Counted from the stretch's first letter, positions 47,571 to 58,626 are shown. The stretch: DNA of 64,000 nt from Mytilus galloprovincialis (GCF_965363235.1 NC_134851.1:26838847-26902846), one strand, 5' to 3'. Numbers and translations: made by a program. Notes: generated by a model from the sequence alone, not told the origin.

Positions 47571-48480
47571 CATAAGCATAGGGTGACGTACATGATACTG
47601 GTACTAGAGTACTTTTAATACCGAATGACGGTTGGTACTAGAACACATTTGAACTAAAAATGTAAAATACATAGATCGCTAAGTTATTTACCTGTCAAAA
47701 ACTTTAAAAGATGGATCATCAACTTTTGGTATTCGTCTGTTTTTGTTACAATCGATATTCCTGCTTGGATCTAAACTGTTTCAAACAGTTCTGCTAATTT
47801 CTTATGTATATATCTATATCACAGCTATAGAAACTGCTTTATCTCTGTAAACATTTATACAGATAGTAAGTCAGTCATTCAATCTGTAAATAAGTAAGGT
47901 AAGTACATTGTAATTAAATAATTTGTTATAGTGACAGTCATGACTAACAAACTACTTTTTTTTTAAACTCTCAGTAGAAACAGAGTTTGAAATCATGACG
48001 AAACTGAGGTTCAAACTCACTAAGGGATTTAAGGCACTTTTGGAATGCTTTCATCATGTTAAATGTTTATGTTTAACAATTTTAGCTTAAATTGATGAAA
48101 GTAGAAGTAAGCGCATAATCGAAACGATCAATAATTTTTAAGATGTATTTTCTTTTCTTTAAAAATCTGTGAAAAAAATATGCTTCATATGTTTTTGAAA
48201 TATTGCTACAAAAACATGTCAACACATTTGTTTCTTACTACACATGACGTATACAAAACATAAAAATCGGCTTAACATTTTGTATGCCAAATTAGTGTCA
48301 ACAGACGACCCACAAGTCTGTCGAATAAAAAAAAATAAACAGTTATATAAAATTCGAAGTTGAATTGCACTCAGGACCCAATTTTCCTAAATGATATTCT
48401 CGCGAAAATAAGGTAGATATGTTAAACTATTTTCTCATCGAGTACAAGGTCATTTAAACACAATTTCTGTATCACTATTA
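47571..48480. other. Upstream region of gene 3
   Basis: AT-rich, non-coding. The only element I would flag is TATAAAAT at 48482-48489, about 160 bp before the gene 3 ATG, as a possible TATA box. Confidence 0.35.
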
Positions 48481-48644
48481 GTATAAAATAGGTTCAAGTG
48501 TAAAGATTTACTATATATATTTATTAAATAAAATTATCTAATCAGTTAACATGTTTATGAACAAACATAACTGCACACCTACCAGTATCTTACCGGTAAT
48601 TTATCAGGACATTTCTAATTCGGACTTCAAAAAGTCTAATTGAA

Positions 48645-49299
48645 ATGTCAAAATTTTTGGTGTTTAAAATTTTAGTCTTTTCCTTGGTTTGCCAAGCTGG
48701 ATACGCGTTTCTGCTAGACGGGAGTACCGTCAGACCTAATGATGGAAGTCAGTACTTAACCATGCGTCATTATGTACAACTGATGGACTCACTTTACGAC
48801 GAAAAGCAAGCACGGCATCAATTGGAACAAATTGTTGCAACGCTTCAAACAAAAATGGATGCCATGAATAACAATGGCGGACAAACAGCGGTAAATCTAA
48901 CAACATACATTCAACCATATATTTCCCGTGTAGAAAACCAGGAGAGAGAGCTTAAAGCTGTTCGAACAAAATATGATAGTCTTCTCCAGACCAAGGAAGC
49001 CGAGATAGCTAAATTAAGTACAACAGTGACAGTTTTAGAACAAAATTATACAAGATTGTTACACGATAGCACGGTGACTCAGACAGACTACCACAGACTG
49101 AAGCTGGAAGTAGACAGCTTGAAGCAAATTAAAAATTTGGACGTGGCTAATGGTTTGCAGGAAACTAAAAACGATATTAACATGTTAAAAGCAAGTAATC
49201 AAGCCAGAAGTCAGGATTTTCTTGCTCTGTACAATTTGACAATATCCGCTAAAAAGGACATCAGCATAACCACAAAAGAACTCGACAACATTAATAATG
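48645..49299 (+). CDS. Gene 3 first exon: signal peptide and main coiled coil
   Basis: 218 codons in one exon ending AATAATG|GTAAGT. The signal peptide is followed by FLLDGSTVRPNDGSQYLTMR, a short linker, then long helical repeats with regularly spaced leucine, isoleucine and valine. This is much longer than the stalk of genes 1 and 2, giving an extended rod. The minus-strand frame at 48736-48918 is its shadow. Confidence 0.8.
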
Positions 49300-52200
49300 G
49301 TAAGTGAAATAAAAAGTATAAATATGACTAAACAAACAAAAATCAAATATTAATGAATTTATTTTTTTCTAATGAGATAAAAGATAGTTAGCAAAAGTTG
49401 TGATCATGACAATGCTACATGCATTCATTAGTAAAACCTTTATATAACAGTAGTATTTTGTTAGATTACAACTATGTTGTTTTTCAAATTAAACTTGTTT
49501 TCGATTTACAGGATCAGTAACTAAGATACAAGATTTAAATGACAAGATATCTCGGCTAGAAATGTCCCATAATTTGACATCTCTGCAAGTTAACACGAAT
49601 GTTAAGAAGGGTAAGTTTTAAGATTTCTACATTGATCAGATTAACTAAAATTTAGAATAGAAATGGGAAATGTTTCATAGAGTCAACAACCCGAATAAAG
49701 AGTAGACAACAACCGCAAGCCCCTTATATGTCATAAACGCAGCGAGAGCAAATCTTGCACCGGGAGGCGTGCTTCAGCTGGACCCTAAACAAAAATGTAT
49801 ACTAATTCAGAGAACATGTCCTCATACGAAACTCCAAAATATACACAACTTACTAAAATTAAAAATTAAACAAGAATAACAAAGGGCAGAGCCTCCCGTC
49901 TTGGGACAGGCGAAAAAATTTGGTAGGGTGTGTATTGACAGAAGTAGATTGTTTAAATTGTCGTAATTATTATTAACGGACTTTCTAAACATACTTTTAA
50001 TCTACAAACCAAAACGAGGCACCTCACTTCAAATGTATAATATCTTCGCCAAAAAATAATAAGTCATTCATTAAAACTCAACTGATGTTGTTGTATTCTA
50101 TTTCTTTATGTAATTTTGCAAAGACAATTTAAACTATGTTAAACCAAGTGTCTAGTTGTAAATGATTGGGGAAAGATTTTTCAAATTCATTTTCATTGGG
50201 TCTTATTGTACGTACGGAATTTTAATAATGTTGATACATGTATCTGACACAACTTTACAAGTACCCTTATATTTCTCAATACAGATTCAGTAATAGACAC
50301 TGAGATAAGAGGCTTGAATGACAAGATGACTCGGCTAGAAAATTCACAGAATTTGATCAGTATGCAAGTAAACACAACAGTTCGATCTTTATCTACAAGG
50401 GGTAAGTTTTATCTTTATCAAAAGTGTATCTTCCGAACGGCTATTTTGCATCACCATGACTGATAGTACTAGGATCTCACACATCTCCTTACATCTAAGC
50501 GTATTAACGCATTCATGAATTTCAAATGTTTGGGTTTGAGCGTTCCTGATGACGGAAAACCGAAAAAGGCGATTCGGACGAGCGATTTGTATTTCAAACT
50601 TTCTTTCTAATCGACAACTATACCAACAAAAAATTTAAATGTTGTGTATTTCTTGGCAAAAGAAGTTGCAATCTTTTTTCATTACAATAACATCAATCGT
50701 TGTATATATAATGCATCAGAATGATAGACTCATAAGTATCCTCCTGCTCGTGAATTTATCTGTTTGCCCCATGGACAAACCCTGATAACCCTAGTTGCAT
50801 TTGTATTTTATGACCGTTTCACCAAACTAAATCGTCTTGTTAATTTACAATATTTTCATATCTCTTCTTAGTGTAGGAAGTATATTTATCCACTCGAGAC
50901 AGTTAAGTTTTCAAATTTAAAACGCGAGGCTCGCCGAGCGTTTTAAATATTTAAAATTTAACTGTCGAGAGTGGATAAATATCGTATTACACGAGATTAT
51001 GTGGTGGATTTTGTTTCTCTTCTGTGTTCTTTCTATGTGCCGTCACAATAGGAAATTCAGAGGAAAAAAAGAATATTCGACGTGATAATCGGATTTCATA
51101 AACCAATGAAGAACTGAGATCAAACGAACCACACATTGATTAAATTTTTTGTATACAATGGATGCAGAAAAAGATAAATTGACGAAGAATGAGAGAAATA
51201 TATATATTTTTAAACTTACGAATTTATATACAATATAATAAACATGAGACCTGAATCTTTAAAGGCTTTTTAATAAAATGATAAAAGTTTGAAGCCTGGT
51301 AAGGGTCATTCAACTGGTGATAGCGTCTTTTAATCTTTCGAAGGAATGACTTCCCCTTTACACCTTGGACCTCTTTTTTCAAACGTTACAGAGCTGTTTA
51401 TTTAAAAATCAATGTCCGGTGAGGAGAAAGAACGAAAGTTTTGCATTAGGGAGATATATTCCTAAATTCAGAATGATTTCCTTATTATAATTAAAAAGTA
51501 TTCGTATTTATAACATGTATAATGACTTTTGATTTTTAATCCAAGAAATCCACCTCTTCGAAATGTTCGAGTAGATATAAGATATTGGCTGCATGACGTT
51601 ACAATGTTATTGTTAATTTTCACATATTACATCCCCCAAAAACATCAAATAAGTAGATCATACCTTGAACATCACCAGCAGTTTACGGTTATTATATTTA
51701 TAATCAAATTAGCAACGTTAATTGACAATCAATACCTCTCTGTTCTGTTTTAATACTAACGCTTAAGCACCAAGACGTGTCTTCTCTAAAGAGAATTAAA
51801 AGTTACACGGTACAGTAAGTACCTCCTAGTTTCAATCTAGATTGTTCGTGCAAGTTCTTTTTTCAGAAAACGAATTACAAAGTTCCGATATATAGGTGTC
51901 ATGTTATTGATAGCTACACACTGTTTCCAATGGTAAAATGTCCCCAAATACTTAAAATTGAAATAAAGGAGAACATACTAACCTTACTTTAAGTTGTTTG
52001 CAGTGTCTTATGATCGAATTAATTTAATACCAATTCCAATCAATTGCGTGTTTGTGTTCCTGTACTTTTGTAAAAGAGAGGTTACATGAAGCTACTCCTT
52101 CAATAATATTGATAGACACTAAACAGAACACAAAACAAAACATAGGGTGTTTAATACTGAGTAACACAAACCCAAGCAAACACCGGTATATTAGTTTCAT

Positions 52201-55200
52201 AGCGGCCTGATATGCGTTGATAAATAGTATTATTATTATCGGGCGATCCTAACATAACATCCAGCTACAGACTTTAAATTTATATCTTCATTCAATATTG
52301 CAGCTATGTGCGTCCTTTTTTCATATTTTCATGGGTAACAATTTAAAGAATATAACAATGCTAATATCCAAAGGGAGAAGCGTCCGGATGATTGAAGAAG
52401 AACAAAAAATATAATAACTTTTTTTTACTGAAAAATAATAAAGTCTTTGAGCAAGAGATTTCGTCACATGAGTTGTTGATCCTATTAGAGATATATTCAG
52501 GTTCCTGGCGATACCTTTGTAATATATCTGCATTTAAAATTTAAATGACTAGAATCATAGCTTTTACTTGATTTTCGTTTTGCCTTCTTAGAATTATTGT
52601 CATCCGTTATTTAAGAACATGAAGTTTGATTTAAAATCTGTGAGGGCAGCTCTCTGTTGATCAAAGCTATATTTAAAATATTTATGATTGTTCAAAGCCA
52701 GCTTAGTGTTCTCCTTAAATCACTTTACTTGATCTTATTATTGACGTTGTTATTTCAAAATATGATTAAGTATAATGGGAGTCTGCATGTGATATTAACC
52801 ATATTGTTTAAGATTAAGCAAAAAAGTAGGCTCAATCAAAAGTCACACTTCGTTATTCATTCAAAAATAAAATTGTTAAGCCAACATAGAAATTGGGCAT
52901 ACTAGTTATTTCGATTTGGATGTCAATTTTGTGAGTTATTTGTTGACATTTTAGGGACATCTGTTTTTTTGTCGATTTAAAAGAAATCCTATCCACAATG
53001 ATCCTTCAATTTGTTTGGTGCTAAATGGAGATTTATCAAGTAACCGCATTTAGGAAATAAAAAGCTACCCATCCTCATTATACTCAATAGTATAGTTGTA
53101 TCTTAGTTTATTGTATTTACTCCACTTCCCATTAAATTACACAATGGTGCCACATTGCTCTTAACATGAATGCATATTCTTTAGTTCATTAATAAATCAA
53201 TATTATTTGTTTTATATACCATTTCAAAAAGTATCACTACCAATGATAAATTGCATGTCCGTGAAAGTAATGAAAACACTAGATGTGTTTTGATGCTGTT
53301 GTTTCAAACAAAAATGGGTACGCCTCGAGAAAACAGCATGTTTAATGGAAAAACAATATGGGATATCCATTCATGACATAAAATCAACACATGCAGAGCA
53401 AAAAAATAAATAAAAATAAAAACGTACACAAAAAGGAACAGAGCTTTTATTGCTGTTCTTCATTTCAAAGTCACAGTCAGGGCTACAACAGGGAGCAAAA
53501 ACCGACCACCTCACTGGAAGTTTAAGACGGCTAATAGCACCGGCTTGAGCGGAAGTCATTGCAAAAAACAATTTGGTTTAAATTTGTTAGATGTTACACA
53601 ACATAATCGGGCCCGGTCAAAAAATAGCATACCGGAGTGTAGTACATATTTTTAACAAAATAGCTATCATTTTAATAATACTTAGTTAAATGCTCAATTC
53701 AAAAGTGTCTAATTGTTTTTTTAAAGGATTGATGAGAGTAAAAAACTTTTGTAACTGAAATATCTTCAATGTCAAAATTTAGAAATTTAGAAATTTAGAA
53801 ATTTAGAAATTTGAACTTCGAAATTGCAGCAGCAAACACAATTACAAAATATATCAATATATAAAAACTAGTGTTGTCAACGGTTAATCGGTTAACCGTT
53901 CGAACGACCGAATACCGAATACCAAAAACGCTAACCGGTTAACCGGACGTTTATTCAATTTTAATAGATTTGATATAAATTTGTATTGAAATCATTAAAT
54001 AGTTATGTTTGCTTTAAAAATTGTCGTCGTGGTAATTAATTTGACGGATCAATTGTCCAGTATGTTGATTGCTATTGTTAATCCAAAAATATAAAATTAA
54101 TTAGAACTTGTCTCTCAGCTCGGGGTATCATGTGTATGTAAAGACCGTGATTGAGTACTCATCTGTTTGAAACACTTGGCAGACCAATATATTGCCAAAC
54201 ATTTTTGTCATATCCATTAACCGACTCATAACAACATTCTAAATTGAAATTAAATATTCGCATTTTTATCGTTTTTATTTTAATGACTAATATAGTGGCA
54301 TCTAAATGTTGTGTTTCAACCCTAGACATACGAACATCAAATAGTAATATCTGAATAAGTATATAAGGAAGGTAATTCTGATGGGCATTTGCTACATCAA
54401 ATTTTAATCGAACGGCTCTAATAATGACCATAATCATACATGTTGAAATATATATTTAGATAAACTCGTTTTCTCCTTGCTGTTCATTTGAACCATTTGG
54501 ACAACAATTGATTTTTAACTCTATTTTTGTCAGATATGATTTTATGAATATGTGAGTAATATTTCCTTAAGAAATAACATTCATTGAAATACATTTGTTA
54601 TACAAAGATGTAAACAGATCATATACACGTTCTCCCAAAAAAACACGGTGATCTTTGATTGCGGCCAATACGGTCTTAAAGAGAGTGCACATTTTAATTG
54701 TTTATTACGCCATTAAACATTTTAAGTGTTTTAATGCGTCTGATTTTGTTAGTTGTAAATTAGTCAGATAATTAACACATTATAGAATAAAATTTTTCAT
54801 TTTATAATTAAATTTAGATATTGCAGTAACTACATGACAATTAGAATACTTATATTTCTACTTCCGTTGGATTTACCGTATGTGAAGGATATATAGTATC
54901 AGCGGGTAGAATGAATAAAGTTTACATCTGTGAAATCATTTCATGGTATTTCTATGGTTTCTTCGTATCATGATGGAAAGTTTATTGCTCCGAAAGCAGG
55001 ATTTTATCTAGTGTTATCAAATATACTTTCAAAAAGCCAGGATGGTTTTTACATTCGAAAAAATGGCAAAGAAATATCAAGGACTTGGTCTGATTATTAC
55101 GATTCAAACATAGATTCATATTATTTAGCTCCGTTATCAGCCTTTTTGAAATTATATGTAGATGATGTGATTACTATTGAAGGCGAAAGTTTAAATCCTG

Positions 55201-57810
55201 TAAGCTTTCTCTCAATAGTTCAACTTTAACATTACTTACATGAGTGCCTTTAGTTCAGTATTAATATCCCCTAACATTAAATGAAAATATATTTAATACA
55301 ACATACGGGATTAGAAAAGAAGATCGGAATCGCTTATTAATCATAGATCAGTAGTTGATGTATGTCATTTCTTTACGTTTTTGTAATTGGCGCAATTGGG
55401 TGTTAATGGCCTGTTGTTGCTATGCACACTTTAAAAGGAAGTTCGCTTCTCATGTTTTTGATTTCTTAAAAGAAAAAGGTGTCAATGATAAATGTATGAA
55501 AAGTCTAAATAGAATTATATCCCGCAAAATTTACAATGACTTATATCTTAAAAACAAGCACACGGACACTTAATTTGTTTTTGCTTGTTTAGTTTCTTTA
55601 TTTACATACTATCAATGTGTATTAGTTTATTTAAAAGCTTGATATTTTGTAACGAAATAGCGAACATCCTTAAGGTTTTTATATTTTACTATTATAGACT
55701 CGAACAGATTAAGAGTTTGACATAATGTAAAGGCACTTGTCTGTTATTTAAGACTGTTTGTGATCATTGTATAGTCTTCTGATGTTTTTGCACATCATAT
55801 TTGGTTTAGTCATTTGCGCATTTCATGTGTCCGTTTATAAGGATTTCGAACCTTTTTTTCTTTCTAAAATTAGAAATGTAAATATGTTATGAATGGATAT
55901 CAAATATTATATTCAAGATTTTTTACAGGAATTTTCTGATGTAGAAAACGGTGGATTAAACCTGGTTTAAAAGCTAGAGCTAAACCTCTCACTTGTTTGA
56001 CAGTCGCATCAAATTCTATTATATTGAGATGTTATATCCTAAAAATCCCAAATCAATGATTATTATACGCATAGCAAGACGACTTCAAACAAGAATGTAC
56101 GAGAAACGTGATCCAATTTCAAACATTCCATTTATTAGCACTACCATCATATCCATCTCTTAAAAAATTCAAAAAGCCTGAACCATTATCTCTTCACTTG
56201 TTTGGATTGTTACCAAATTTCTTTCCAAGTTATAAAAACCTGTTCTCTCTTTCTTAAATTAAATAAGAAGTGAGATGCATTAACATTTATTGTGAAATAT
56301 ATTTTAATTGGCAACACCATTATCGCATAATAAATCATGATACAATGAGAAGAGTAATATGGTAATAGCTCATAAATTTAAAGTGCAGATTTAAGCTTTT
56401 CCGCATTTAACTATTAAATATATTTTCTTGGCAATAAATGTAATGGAAAGTTTAAGACATTGCCAAGTAAATATCTAAGTCGTCAACGTTTTCAACAGAT
56501 TAAAAAAATTACGAACGATATGTGTTAAATATTTTCAATTAAGAAAACAGCTATAAAATATTTCCTTACTCTTAACCATAACTATCAAAGCTCTGAATGA
56601 TCATTTTTTTGTAGAGAGTATAGTGTTACGTTCACTTGATATAAAAGTTACAAACACAAATTTTCTCCACATTCAATCGCCGAGTACATATAATAGTTAA
56701 CTTGAGTTCTTTTTATTACCAAACATTTGTTTCCACGATACATGGTGAAACATGTTTTCGCAGATTTGGCGTACGGTTTCACTGTTGTTAACGATTCAAC
56801 ACTTGATAGTCGCTAAACCTTGTTCGTCCAAAGGTTGTTTAGTATCATTACTTTCGACATACAAAAAGCAAAATTAGAAATAAAAAAAACAAAGTCTTTC
56901 ATAATGTTTCACATGTTACACTAGAAAACTCGTTGCATGAGTGGTATCAGTAGTAAAATTATATAACAACTAGCCTGTCATTAATGAGATTATGAGTTTA
57001 ATTGAGCAGGTGGCAAATGTGTTCGGCTCTTGTTTGTGGTTCTCTCGGAGCTGTCCGGCTTCCTCATCCAAGAAAACTGGACACTACTAAATAGATTGTT
57101 GTGCTAAAAGTGGTGATAAACACACAAACTACGAAATTGATATAACAGAGAAGTGAAACATATCAAAATGATACTCTCTCTCATTATTCATTAACAATTT
57201 ATAATTGGCAATAGTGATCTAAATTTTTTTTAATTTACGGATGACCATTTTTTTTTGCCTAGATAAAAAATGACTAACAAACAAAACAAATAGGGAAACA
57301 TTGTTTAGACATCAATTTTTATATTTCATCTTTTATCTCCCAGTAAAAAATCTAATTTCAGTAATGTTTATTGTTTTTTAGGCTTCATATACAAATGATA
57401 TACTTATACAAAAGTATTTAGTCTTAACTATTTATTTTATAGCTGGCTTTACGGTTTGTTCTGCATACTATGTACCTGGAAATAGAATGAAGTTTATACA
57501 AGTAGTAGCAGCTTATGGTCTGTCTGATCCTCCTCCTTATGCTGACGGAAACTTTCGTGTCGAAAAAGCTGGATTTTATCTTGTTATTGTTAATATACTG
57601 TCGAAAGATATGAACGCATTTTATATTAAAGTAAATGGACGTTATCTATCAAGAACTTACTCTCACTACTTAGATTCTCATGGTGATGACGAAAAATTCA
57701 CTGCATCTACATCAGTTTTAATCAAGGCTGCAGTCAGAGATGTTATATCAATCGAAGGATCCGGTGGAGATTTAGAACAAGGAAGCTGTCTTACAGTCTT
57801 AAAACTTTAA
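48645..57810 (+). CDS. C1q gene 3: secreted protein with long coiled coil; C1q head assignment uncertain
   Basis: Exons are 48645-49299, 49512-49610 and 50285-50401, then most likely the C1q exon at 57443-57810 (spliced 1239 nt, 412 aa). All junctions are phase 1 with GTAAG donors. An in-frame TAA lies shortly upstream of the ATG. Residues 1-21 are a signal peptide (MSKFLVFKILVFSLVCQAGYA). Residues 50-215 are strongly helical and charged with heptads (VENQERELKAVRTKYDSLL) and carry sequons NLT and NYT. Exons 2 and 3 are related short coiled-coil units (LNDKISRLEMSHNLTSLQVN and LNDKMTRLENSQNLISMQVN). The nearer C1q exon at 54867-55229 is decayed, so full-length protein requires skipping it across a 7-kb intron. 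Alternatively that head belongs to gene 4 and gene 3 has lost its own. The coiled-coil exons are certain, the joining is not. Confidence 0.55.
49512..49610 (+). CDS. Gene 3 second exon, 33-residue coiled-coil module
   Basis: Acceptor gatttacag, donor AAGG|GTAAGT, phase 1-1. Encodes SVTKIQDLNDKISRLEMSHN plus a short tail. Its pattern SV..I..LNDK.(S/T)RLE.S.NL.S.QVNT is repeated in the next exon, indicating an in-frame exon duplication older than that in gene 2. Confidence 0.75.
49690..49935 (+). repeat. Mussel interspersed repeat fragment in gene 3 intron
   Basis: gacaacaaccgcaagcccct, agcctcccgtcttgggacag and aaatttggtagggtgt resemble, in the opposite orientation, the repeat at 40027-40260 (cctgtcccaagtcaggag). 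Diverged. Confidence 0.4.
50285..50401 (+). CDS. Gene 3 third exon, 39-residue coiled-coil module
   Basis: Acceptor tctcaatacag, donor CAAGGG|GTAAG, phase 1-1. Encodes DSVIDTEIRGLNDKMTRLEN and then SQNLISMQVNT, homologous to the previous exon but six codons longer at the 3' end. Confidence 0.75.
50871..50992. repeat. Large imperfect palindrome (fold-back, ~122 bp)
   Basis: gtgtaggaagtatatttatc ... ttaaaacgcgaggc pairs with gccgagcgttttaaat ... gataaatatcgtattacac. Each arm is about 58 bp with roughly 85 percent pairing and almost no loop. It is a solo hairpin, possibly the whole of a tiny fold-back MITE or one end of a larger element whose partner is not in view. Confidence 0.7.
51000..53770. 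other. Long non-coding stretch (intron of gene 3 or intergenic)
   Basis: No gene supported. A strong acceptor-like tract, ttctttttttcag, ends near 51867 and is followed by only nine open codons, so it may be a dead exon. About 52105-52170 (minus) resembles the fossil reverse-transcriptase 3' tail. About 53440-53575 is GC-richer than its surroundings (cagtcagggctacaacaggg, cggcttgagcggaagtcatt), and its 66-codon minus frame may be repeat-derived, but I cannot name it. Confidence 0.35.
53778..53817. repeat. Octamer tandem repeat (aaatttag)n
   Basis: About five uninterrupted copies of aaatttag. Simple repeat. Confidence 0.85.
53868..53950. repeat. Palindrome-rich block resembling a hAT-type end
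   Basis: Contains CGGTTAACCG at 53889-53898 and CCGGTTAACCGG at 53935-53946, preceded by ctagtgttgtcaacgg, which resembles hAT-family terminal sequences. The other end of any element was not located, so this may be a solo end or chance. Confidence 0.3.
54867..55229 (+). pseudogene. Decayed C1q-domain exon
   Basis: Homologous throughout to the gene 1 and gene 2 head exons (same phase, 363 versus 359 nt). Two lesions are visible. The acceptor position reads CG instead of AG (ttctacttccg|TTGGATTT). A 4-bp tandem duplication of GAAT at about 54910-54917 shifts the frame where gene 2 reads AGAATTAAGTTT. In the restored downstream frame the domain is otherwise open (GKFIAPKAGFYLVLSNIL, FYIRKNGKEISRTW) to a TAA. 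The C-terminal SSCL motif has become VSFLSIVQL, losing the cysteine kept by all three intact heads. Few lesions imply recent loss. It probably was the original head exon of gene 3. Confidence 0.8.
55230..56600. other. Intergenic or intronic stretch with one repeat fragment
   Basis: At about 55925-56040 the block gatgtagaaaacggtggatt, cctctcacttgtttgacagt and ttctattatattgaga belongs to a mussel interspersed repeat (family M4) also at 62680-62775. The 72-codon frame at 55355-55573 shows no recognisable domain. Confidence 0.45.
56640..56647 (+). promoter_or_regulatory. TATA box upstream of gene 4 signal-peptide exon
   Basis: TATAAAAG lies 104 bp before the ATG at 56752, in a context similar to the gene 1 promoter (cacttgatataaaag versus caattgatataaaag), with matching ctccacattcaa / ctccgaacatcaa downstream. 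Confidence 0.5.
56752..57810 (+). CDS. C1q gene 4 (alternative model): minimal secreted C1q-domain protein, 149 aa
   Basis: Exon 1 is 56752-56833 and exon 2 is 57443-57810. Exon 1 encodes MFSQIWRTVSLLLTIQHLIV, then AKPCSSK, closely matching the first exon of gene 1 (VLARPCSSKDCL). It can splice at AAAG|GTTGTT, a weak donor in the right phase (1), onto the C1q exon, giving 450 nt. Unspliced, it runs 41 codons to a TAG at 56875. The model yields a signal peptide followed directly by the C1q head with no coiled coil, a layout common in mussels. The conserved TATA block at 56640 favours this model over a dead remnant. It competes with gene 3 for the same head exon. Confidence 0.45.
57443..57810 (+). 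CDS. C1q-domain exon at 57.4 kb (head of gene 3 or gene 4)
   Basis: Acceptor tttattttatag, phase 1, 368 nt to TAA. Encodes GFTVCSAYYVPGNRMKFIQV and then GNFRVEKAGFYLVIVNILSK, FYIKVNGRYLSRTYSHYLDS and an SCLTVLKL end. It is intact and the most diverged of the three live heads. A polyadenylation signal candidate lies at 58248. Confidence 0.85.
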
Positions 57811-58034
57811 TCATAGAAATATTTAAGGGATCAATAGAAACTGTTGATGTAGTTGTAGTATTTGAAATTTCAAAGGCATAACGAAATTGTATATTTTTAT
57901 TTACATAAAACAAATTTCAATTAGAAATAGATCTTATACATCGGCCACAGCAGAAAATCACAGATAATTTTTTTCTGTAAAGTTGAAAGATCATCACAGA
58001 TTAAGAAGACAGCACAATCGTGGTCAATAACTAA

Positions 58035-58061
58035 ATGTGTGTGTGTGTGTGTGTGTGTGTG
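58035..58061. repeat. (TG)n microsatellite
   Basis: About 13 TG dinucleotides (gtgtgtgtgtgtgtgtgtgt) just downstream of the C1q exon. Confidence 0.95.
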
Positions 58062-58171
58062 AAACATCCTCTTATATATGTTTTAGTGGTATTTGGCACA
58101 ACTTTTTGAAATTTTGTGTATTCAATGCTCTACAACAATATACTTGTTTGGCTATTTAACTAATTTGATCT

Positions 58172-58217
58172 GCACGTCACTGATGAGTCGTATGTAGACG
58201 AAACGCGCGACTGGCTT
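58172..58217 (+). ncRNA. Solo hammerhead ribozyme remnant (plus strand)
   Basis: CTGATGA (58180-58186), stem II GTC-loop-GAC (58187-58199) and GAAA (58200-58203) are intact. The cleavage-site triplet reads GAC where active family members have GTC, so self-cleavage is not expected. It is oriented opposite to the array that follows at 58559. Confidence 0.6.
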
Positions 58218-58580
58218 ATCAAATTATTTACTACATTAACAGACACTAATAAATGATGACTAAATGTAAAGTTAAGATATCCTTTTTGTGTCCTTCGATA
58301 ACCGTCAGAAATGCTAATGGAGTACAGTATGCTTCCGTTGACATTGATATGATATCTGTGTTTTGGGAAATCACGAATATGTTCAACTTGTTGTAACCCC
58401 TAAATTGTCTCTTTGCCTTTGGTTTGGACAAAACCATATACAATTTTCATAGGCCTAGTGTTTGACACTTTTTGTTTTTACATGATATATAATTGATGTT
58501 TATTTTCTGTACTATTAGTTTACCATTTTTAGAATGTTTGACTAGTCGAAAGGCAAATAGTACCAGGATTATAATTTTAT

Positions 58581-58626
58581 ACGCCAGACGCGCGTTTTGT
58601 CTACATAAGACTCATCAGTGACGCTC
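58581..58626 (-). ncRNA. Hammerhead ribozyme, array unit 1
   Basis: On the minus strand: stem I GCGUCA/UGGCGU, core CUGAUGA, stem II GUCU-UAUGU-AGAC, stem III ACG/CGU and cleavage after GUC, between 58587 and 58586. The GAAA box reads AAAA here (G12 position changed), which should abolish or strongly reduce activity. Confidence 0.75.

Noticed and set aside
53371-53571. 66-codon minus-strand frame with relatively high GC
   Set aside because: No recognisable family and no splice or promoter context. It may be repeat-derived and I cannot support a gene.
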